From positions 1 through 50,297 of the IMG/VR virus record IMGVR_UViG_3300025116_000097: a stretch of 50,297 bases of DNA; one strand, given 5' to 3'. The translations under genes and the position numbers were made by a program. A model generated the notes under the pieces. The model was not told the DNA's origin. It saw nothing but the letters and a program-made list of their open reading frames with translations, and searched no databases. Below are positions 45,636-50,297 of the stretch, piece after piece (position 1 is the stretch's first letter; each line of letters begins with the position of its first letter). This DNA comes from a virus.

Positions 45636-46703
45636 ATGGGCACAACAGGACAACCAGATGCGCTGCTGATCGCGGAAGAATTCGAGAGCTTTGCAATCGA
45701 CCACAAGCCTGACGGCTGGCCTGCCATTCGGCAAAAGAAGATCAGCGCCGCAGCCGCAGAGCTGCGCCGCCTGCACGCCGAGAACACCGCGCTCCAGGCG
45801 GGCTACGACGCAGCACGGCTGGAGATTGAGAGCCTGAAGGCCAAGGCGCCTGCGAGCGAGTATCCGCCGCTGCCGCAGCCTTTTAGACGACAGGGCGCGC
45901 AGGCTCAAGCGGACGGCGAATCCGCAGTCACATGCGACCTTTTTTGCATTGAACAGATGCGCGCCTACGTTGACGCAGACCGCGCAGCACGCGCTAGGAC
46001 TGCGCCGGCAGTGCCCGTTGCCGCTATCGGAAGCCTGCTCAATCAGGCAATGGAGCAGGCTGTGTCCAATGGCGCAAACAGCATCTCGATGCCGGACGAG
46101 ATTGTAGAGATTGCCGCATGGCTCGCAGGCCTGGGTGCCAAGGCTGCACCGGCAGCACCCTCCCGCATGAGCGACGAGATGCGCAGGTTTATCGAAGGGA
46201 TGGCAGTGTCTGTCGATGTCAGCACCTGTGATGCGGACGAAGGTCACCGGTACTTTGGCACTGTCACCGAGGTCATGGACGACATCACGGACAAGCACGG
46301 TGTCGTGCTGTTGGTGCAGAGCGCCAAGCCCAACTTCACTGCACCGGCAGTGCCTGCGGCCCTTGCATCGAACGATGCCATAGCAAAGCGCCGCGCCTCG
46401 TACCTTCGGAAAGACACCGATGCCGGGCGCGCTTACGTGGCCCAGTTCTTCAAAGGCATGGGCAGCAACGTGTTCGATGACTACATCCGAAACGACATCG
46501 CGGGGGACTTCGCGTGCGAGCTTGCGGCCATGCTCGCTACCCAGGCAGCACCGGAAGTGCCTGCGGCTGTGCTCGACGCTGTGATGGACGCATTCGAGCA
46601 AAAGGAGCGCGGCAAGCTGGCGGCCCACATCGCGGCAGAGCTTGTCGCAGAACTGCGCGCAATGCTCGCCGCCGCATCATCGCCATCAAAGGAGCAGCCA
46701 TGA
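45636..46703 (+). CDS. Mosaic phage early protein (355 aa), Ea22-like
   Basis: Built of short modules: RLHAENTALQAGYDAARLEIESLKAK (coiled coil), MEQAVSNGANSISMPDEIVEIAAWLAGLG, then SDEMRRFIEGMAVSVDVSTCDADEGHRYFGTVTEVMDDITDKHGVVLLVQSAKP. The latter resembles reusable modules of Ea22/Ead-type proteins. Several Pro/Ala linkers (APAVPVAA, APAVPAAL) recur. Function unknown. Confidence 0.65.
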   Translation: MGTTGQPDALLIAEEFESFAIDHKPDGWPAIRQKKISAAAAELRRLHAENTALQAGYDAARLEIESLKAKAPASEYPPLPQPFRRQGAQAQADGESAVTCDLFCIEQMRAYVDADRAARARTAPAVPVAAIGSLLNQAMEQAVSNGANSISMPDEIVEIAAWLAGLGAKAAPAAPSRMSDEMRRFIEGMAVSVDVSTCDADEGHRYFGTVTEVMDDITDKHGVVLLVQSAKPNFTAPAVPAALASNDAIAKRRASYLRKDTDAGRAYVAQFFKGMGSNVFDDYIRNDIAGDFACELAAMLATQAAPEVPAAVLDAVMDAFEQKERGKLAAHIAAELVAELRAMLAAASSPSKEQP

Positions 46704-47431
46704 CCGACAAACTGAGACAGGCAGCGCAGCAGGCGCTGGAGGCTTTAGAGCAACTGCAAGGGGGATGCACGGATTCTGATGATGGGACTGTCGAGGCAAT
46801 AACTGTGTGGTGCCCTGAAGTTATCAAGGAACTACGCGAAGCCCTGGCAGAGCCAGCGGGGGAACCGGGCTACCAGTCCACCCAACTGGCTGAAATGATT
46901 TTGTCGGACTGCGGCCACAGCAGTGACTTCGCTCCATTGCTTGAGCGAGTCGCCAAGCGCATCGACGCGCATGTGGAGCAACGGCTTGCAGCGCTGCGTG
47001 AGTGCATGGAGGCGAAGAAGCCAGCGGAAGTGCAGGAGCCGGTGGCAATCGTCAAATGGCAAACGGGCTGCAAGGTTGTGCACTTGATTGGCGATGCTCA
47101 GGTAGGCGCCCTGCTCTGCACCCACCCATCCCCACAGCAGGCAGCGCCTGCGGGGGCGGCGCAGAGCGATCAATTTGCCGAAGCGATGATCGATCAATTT
47201 GAGCGGCACTTTGATACCGGCTGGGACGATCCATTACTGCGCAATGAGCGCCTTGCCTGGATTGCTGCATGGTCTGCACGGGGTGCGGCGAATGCGCTGC
47301 ACATCGAACTACGCAACCTTTCCAGCGCTGTGGCCCATGGCGACCAATCCGTGCTGCTTGCATTTTCCTCTTGCCGGGCTGCGAGCGCGTTCAAGGCCGC
47401 AGCCCTGGCAGCACAGAAAGGCGGTGCGTGA
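46700..47431 (+). CDS. Mosaic phage early protein (243 aa)
   Basis: MTDKLRQAAQQALEALEQLQGGCTDSDDGTVEAITVWCPEVIKELREALAEP is the typical start of phage DUF551/Ead-type mosaic proteins, followed by further modules (FDTGWDDPLLRNERLAWIAAWSARG). It overlaps the previous gene by ATGA. Function unknown. Confidence 0.7.
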   Translation: MTDKLRQAAQQALEALEQLQGGCTDSDDGTVEAITVWCPEVIKELREALAEPAGEPGYQSTQLAEMILSDCGHSSDFAPLLERVAKRIDAHVEQRLAALRECMEAKKPAEVQEPVAIVKWQTGCKVVHLIGDAQVGALLCTHPSPQQAAPAGAAQSDQFAEAMIDQFERHFDTGWDDPLLRNERLAWIAAWSARGAANALHIELRNLSSAVAHGDQSVLLAFSSCRAASAFKAAALAAQKGGA

Positions 47432-47547
47432 TGGCCCCGGAAGCAGCACGCCACATTGGCGAAGGCATCGCCTGGCTTGGGTTCTGGCTGGCCGTCGCGG
47501 TGGGTGCATCCGCCGCGATGTTCAACGGCTGGAAGCCCTGGGAATAG
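47431..47547 (+). CDS. Small membrane protein (38 aa)
   Basis: MAPEAARHIGEGIAWLGFWL AVAVGASAAMFNGWKPWE, one TM helix. It shares a base with the preceding stop (TGATG). Unknown function. Confidence 0.6.
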   Translation: MAPEAARHIGEGIAWLGFWLAVAVGASAAMFNGWKPWE

Positions 47548-47556
47548 GAGCGCGCC

Positions 47557-47826
47557 ATGCCCAGCATCCACACCACCGAAGTGCGCGAGTTCACCCCCCG
47601 CGTCGAGGTCATCACCGCCCACATCGAAACCAGCCTCTCCACCGGGGAGCGATTCACCGGCCCGCTCGTCACCGGGTTCTACCCGCCCGGCGATGACAGC
47701 GAAGACCCGGAGCTGTGGATCGAGTGGGAGGGCAACCGCATCCACTTCAACGCCTCCACGATGGCGGCGCTTTTCAAGCAGGTGCGGCGCACCGCGAAGC
47801 TGGCCCAGGAGCACGGCGATGGCTGA
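47557..47826 (+). CDS. Hypothetical protein (89 aa)
   Basis: MPSIHTTEVREFTPRVEVITAHIETSLSTGERFTGPLVTGFYPPGDDSEDPELWIEWEGNRIHFNASTMAALFKQVRR. Beta-rich small protein. It overlaps the ASCH gene by eight bases. Confidence 0.68.
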   Translation: MPSIHTTEVREFTPRVEVITAHIETSLSTGERFTGPLVTGFYPPGDDSEDPELWIEWEGNRIHFNASTMAALFKQVRRTAKLAQEHGDG

Positions 47827-48094
47827 CCTCGTGCTGCCGCTCAAGCGGGCCTACTTCGAGCAAATCCGGGATGGCGTGAAGCCGGAGGAATTTCGCCTCT
47901 GCACGCCCTACTGGCGAAAGCGACTTGAAGGCCGCTCGTTCGACCGGATCGTGTTGACGCTGGGCTACCCGGCATCCGACGATACCGCGCGCCGCCTGGT
48001 GCGCCCGTGGCGCGGCTACCGGGAAACCATGGTCACCCATCCGCACTTCGGCGACGAGCCGGTGCGCGTGTTCGCAATCGACGTGCGCAACTGA
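47819..48094 (+). CDS. ASCH-domain protein (91 aa)
   Basis: MADLVLPLKRAYFEQIRDGVKPEEFRLCTPYWRKRLEGRSFDRIVLTLGYPASDDTARRLVRPWRGYRETMVTHPHFGDEPVRVFAIDV. LPLKRxYFExIxxGxKxEEFR is the ASCH start and the GY...RxV.P.RGY motif supports it. The domain binds RNA or modified nucleosides in known members; substrate unknown. Confidence 0.85.
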   Translation: MADLVLPLKRAYFEQIRDGVKPEEFRLCTPYWRKRLEGRSFDRIVLTLGYPASDDTARRLVRPWRGYRETMVTHPHFGDEPVRVFAIDVRN

Positions 48095-48114
48095 CCGCAC
48101 CGCCCCAACCACCA

Positions 48115-48140
48115 GCCCCGCCATCGAGCGGGGCTTTTTA
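48115..48140 (+). terminator. Rho-independent terminator
   Basis: GCCCCGC-N6-GCGGGGC followed by TTTTTA, after the ASCH gene. Confidence 0.9.
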
Positions 48141-48151
48141 TTGGAGAAAAA

Positions 48152-49249
48152 ATGCTGACACCAAAAGGACATGTCAATCGCGCGGGAATCGTCAGCTTCG
48201 GAGACGCCAGCCTGAGCGTGTGGGAAGAAGGAATCGCGGACGCCCGCAAGGCCGGCGGCTACGCAGGCGAGAAGGCTTGGGGGCTGGCATTCAAGCGCCA
48301 GGTGTTCGCCCGCATCGTACAGACGCTGAACCGCCTTGGCTGGACGTGCGTGGTGCCGCAGGACTACGTGAAGCAGTACGGCCGGTCGTTCGCCGAGTAC
48401 CGCCGCGAGTGCAGCAAGGGCGACCTGAAAGGCTGGCTCGACCTCAGCGGCCGAACCATCAAATTCGAGATGTGGCAGGGCATCAACTGCCCAACACGCC
48501 CCGACCACGGCGGCCGCTACGAATCGAACAAGGAAGCCTGCATGCCATACGTGCTGCGCCTGGAAATGGAGCGCACCCGCCGCCGCATCCGCGACTACCT
48601 GTGCGCGGTGTTCTCTGGCTACGAATTCGATAGCGAGAAGCGCAGCATCTACCGCAAGCCGCTGCAGTTCACTGCCATGGAGCGCATCCACCAGCACTAC
48701 GCTGAGAGCAGCCACTTCCGGGGCGATATGGCGGACTACCTCAAGCGTAACGGCTACGACCGACTGCCGGGCTACAACGCGAAGTCAGCCGACGTCCAGG
48801 TGCTGGAGCACGGACAGCGCGTGTGGACCACGGACCACAAAGGCCGCTGGGTCGAGGGTACAGCTCTCTACAACATCAACAATATGTGGTGGGTTGTGCT
48901 TGGCCGCTACGACTACACCAACAAGGCCTGCTTTGATCTGCGCGCAACACCGCCAGAGAACCCGCGCGTCAAGCAGAACGAGAGCCAGCGCCGCAAGCGC
49001 CTGGAGGGCCTGCTGGCAGACGCCACCAAGGCCATGAACTTCGAGCGCGCCGCCGTGCTGCGCGACATCCTGTGGCCGAAGCCTGAGCCGCTGTTCTACA
49101 TCATGAAGGGCGACGCCTACTTCGCTCCGAACTACTGCGGGTATCGGGACAACCCCATCGATGCCGGCAAGTACACCGAGGCCGAGTTGCGGCCATACGC
49201 CAGCGGCATCAAGAACGGCACCCTGAAGGCCATGCCCGTGTCCGCATGA
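48152..49249 (+). CDS. Unknown protein with C-terminal UVR motif (365 aa)
   Basis: The N-terminal part (EKAWGLAFKRQVFARIVQTLNRLGWTCVVP) and KFEMWQGINCPTRPDHGGRYESNKEACMPYVLRLEMERTRRRIRDYLCAVFSGY lack a recognised family. RRKRLEGLLADATKAMNFERAAVLRDILWP (about residues 280-310) is a UVR/UvrB-UvrC interaction motif. GGAGAAAAA precedes the ATG. It may recruit or divert nucleotide-excision repair; that is inference from the motif. Confidence 0.75.
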   Translation: MLTPKGHVNRAGIVSFGDASLSVWEEGIADARKAGGYAGEKAWGLAFKRQVFARIVQTLNRLGWTCVVPQDYVKQYGRSFAEYRRECSKGDLKGWLDLSGRTIKFEMWQGINCPTRPDHGGRYESNKEACMPYVLRLEMERTRRRIRDYLCAVFSGYEFDSEKRSIYRKPLQFTAMERIHQHYAESSHFRGDMADYLKRNGYDRLPGYNAKSADVQVLEHGQRVWTTDHKGRWVEGTALYNINNMWWVVLGRYDYTNKACFDLRATPPENPRVKQNESQRRKRLEGLLADATKAMNFERAAVLRDILWPKPEPLFYIMKGDAYFAPNYCGYRDNPIDAGKYTEAELRPYASGIKNGTLKAMPVSA

Positions 49250-49432
49250 CCCCCACCCACGACTGGCAGTCCGCCGACAAGGCATACCTGCAGCACCACA
49301 CCAGCTGCGCAACATGCCGTGCAGCTGGCATCAACCCCCCACCGCTCCCGCTGCCAGGCAGGCGCGGAGCTGTGGGCCGCTTATCAAGCCGCGGGCATGC
49401 CCCCGCATTTCACCTGGGGGAAGCCCGGGTGA
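49246..49432 (+). pseudogene. Small Cys-rich gene interrupted by a +1 shift in a C-run
   Basis: MTPTHDWQSADKAYLQHHTS CATCRAAGINPPP continues sensibly only in the next frame as RSRCQAGAELWAAYQAAGMPPHFTWGKPG, stopping at 49432. The joint lies at the six-C run near 49335-49340. CxxC plus C suggests a zinc protein of a family common in phages. A one-base insertion, a sequencing error or programmed shifting are all possible. Confidence 0.65.
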
Positions 49433-49443
49433 GGAAAGAAGCC

Positions 49444-49956
49444 ATGAATCAAACGAATCCGAGCGTCCTCGACCCATGTTGTGGCAGCCGCATGATGTGG
49501 CTGAACAAGGCCGACCCGCGCGCCATCTTTGGCGACCGGCGCAGCGAAACACTCACGGTCACCGACCGCTCGCACCGTGAAGACGGAACACGCACGCTGC
49601 GCATCGAGCCCGATGTGCTGCTGGACTTCCGCGCTCTGCCCTACCCGGATGACTCATTCAAGCTGGTTGCGTTTGACCCGCCCCACGTTGTCCGCGCTGG
49701 CCCGCGCTCCTGGCTGGCTGCAAAGTATGGGAAGCTGGGCCAGGACTGGCGCGATGACATGCGCCAAGGCTTTGCCGAGTGCTTCCGCGTCCTGGAGCCC
49801 GGCGGTGTGCTGGTGTTCAAGTGGAATGAAACGCAGGTGAAGCTGGCAGAGGTGCTGGCCCAAACGCCCGAGAGGCCTCTTTTCGGTCAGGTCAGCGGCC
49901 GGCGCGGCATGACCCACTGGCTTGTTTTCATGAAGCAGGAAGGCGCCACGCCATGA
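49444..49956 (+). CDS. Class I SAM-dependent methyltransferase (170 aa)
   Basis: MNQTNPSVLDPCCGSRMMWLNK holds motif I (DPCCGSRMM). LRIEPDVLLDFRALPYPDDSFKLVAFDPPHVVRAG has the catalytic-type DPPH motif. FAECFRVLEPGGVLVFKWNETQVKL follows. GAGGAAAGAAGCC precedes the ATG. DPPH is similar to the DPPY/NPPY of DNA N6-adenine enzymes, so DNA is a likely substrate, but small phage members are uncharacterised. It overlaps the next gene by four bases. Confidence 0.85.
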   Translation: MNQTNPSVLDPCCGSRMMWLNKADPRAIFGDRRSETLTVTDRSHREDGTRTLRIEPDVLLDFRALPYPDDSFKLVAFDPPHVVRAGPRSWLAAKYGKLGQDWRDDMRQGFAECFRVLEPGGVLVFKWNETQVKLAEVLAQTPERPLFGQVSGRRGMTHWLVFMKQEGATP

Positions 49957-50297
49957 AACTCATCCACATCTCCTACGGAGGCCCAGACAGGCGCATCAAA
50001 GACACCACGGGCCGCATCTGGCACTTTGAGATGCACCCGTACTGCGGGCCTGCCGTCACAAACCAGCGTGGCGACCCCACGGACAACCAGCCGGGACCGC
50101 GCTCGCCATTCTGGGATGCAGTCACCCAATGGGCGCAGCAGGGCGGCGTGGTCGATGCCACAGGGCTGTGCCAATGGACGCCAGAGGCAAAGCCCGACCT
50201 GGTGCACCTGGGCGGGCGTAACTATGCAGTGGCTGGCTCAACGCTGGCCGGGAAATACGGACGCGCCGCGCGCGAACACCGGAGGGATACCCCATGA
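49953..50297 (+). CDS. Hypothetical protein (114 aa) at the window edge
   Basis: MKLIHISYGGPDRRIKDTTGRIWHFEMHPYCGPAVTNQRGDPTDNQPGPRSPFWDAVTQWAQQGG...VDATGLCQW. Complete, stopping at the last base; another ATG overlaps its stop (ATGA), so the operon continues. Unassigned early accessory protein. Confidence 0.72.
   Translation: MKLIHISYGGPDRRIKDTTGRIWHFEMHPYCGPAVTNQRGDPTDNQPGPRSPFWDAVTQWAQQGGVVDATGLCQWTPEAKPDLVHLGGRNYAVAGSTLAGKYGRAAREHRRDTP

Noticed and set aside
1-50297. Integrase, excisionase or transposase
   Set aside because: None seen on either strand; the integration genes must lie beyond the right edge.

Overview
The window is almost entirely one lambda-like (lambdoid) siphovirus prophage in a GC-rich betaproteobacterium, most likely a Comamonadaceae member (Acidovorax/Comamonas/Delftia type). 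Grounds: codon and base composition, Burkholderiales-type phage families (a DUF6475-like replication protein, a DUF4055 portal, a P22-type coat), and two copies of an intergenic hairpin of a type I recall from Comamonadaceae chromosomes. Only about the first 125 bases, a tRNA-Leu(CAA) gene, look like host chromosome. The tRNA is the probable integration target. No integrase is present, so the other prophage end lies beyond position 50297.

Layout. (1) 1-250: tRNA-Leu, helically phased TTTCCGCA repeats and a terminator. (2) 253-24101, minus strand: the late operon read right to left. It holds terminase small and large subunits, portal, MuF protein, an HNH gene, scaffold, major capsid, HeH-repeat protein, connectors, tail terminator, tube, frameshifted tail chaperones, small membrane proteins, tape measure, a short tail-tip set with an SGNH esterase, and the lysis genes (two holin-like proteins, GH19 endolysin, Rz with nested Rz1). 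(3) 24100-24770: late control region with a strong promoter, a short leader RNA, a terminator (a lambda PR'-tR' analogue) and an initiator-like tRNA-Met. (4) 24769-31431, minus strand: the cro-to-Q early operon with an O-like initiator carrying candidate origin iterons, a P-like protein, RusA, DUF1367 and nuclease-like proteins and a putative Q, joined by many ATGA overlaps. (5) 31432-31503: operator/promoter region between cro and cI. (6) 31504-34291, plus strand: cI followed by a rex-position cassette (thermonuclease, ImmA-type metallopeptidase plus a two-TM partner, a further membrane protein), partly of lower GC. (7) 34292-35256: non-coding stretch with a second CI/Cro-controlled promoter (PL analogue). 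(8) 35257-50297, plus strand: the PL-side operon. It holds a pentapeptide protein, a C4-type antisense RNA with antirepressor, Bet, YqaJ exonuclease, an RdgC fused to an FtsK gamma domain, HNH, ASCH proteins, a UVR-motif protein, a methyltransferase and small accessory proteins.

How it works together. CI and Cro probably compete at CTTTAG-N6-CTAAAG operators that overlap three promoters sharing the -10 hexamer TAAAGT. The leftward early operon ends in Q, which would antiterminate at the late promoter to express tRNA, packaging, virion and lysis genes. The rightward operon supplies recombination functions and an RNA-controlled antirepressor. All assignments come from reading the sequence and from family knowledge; no database search was run.
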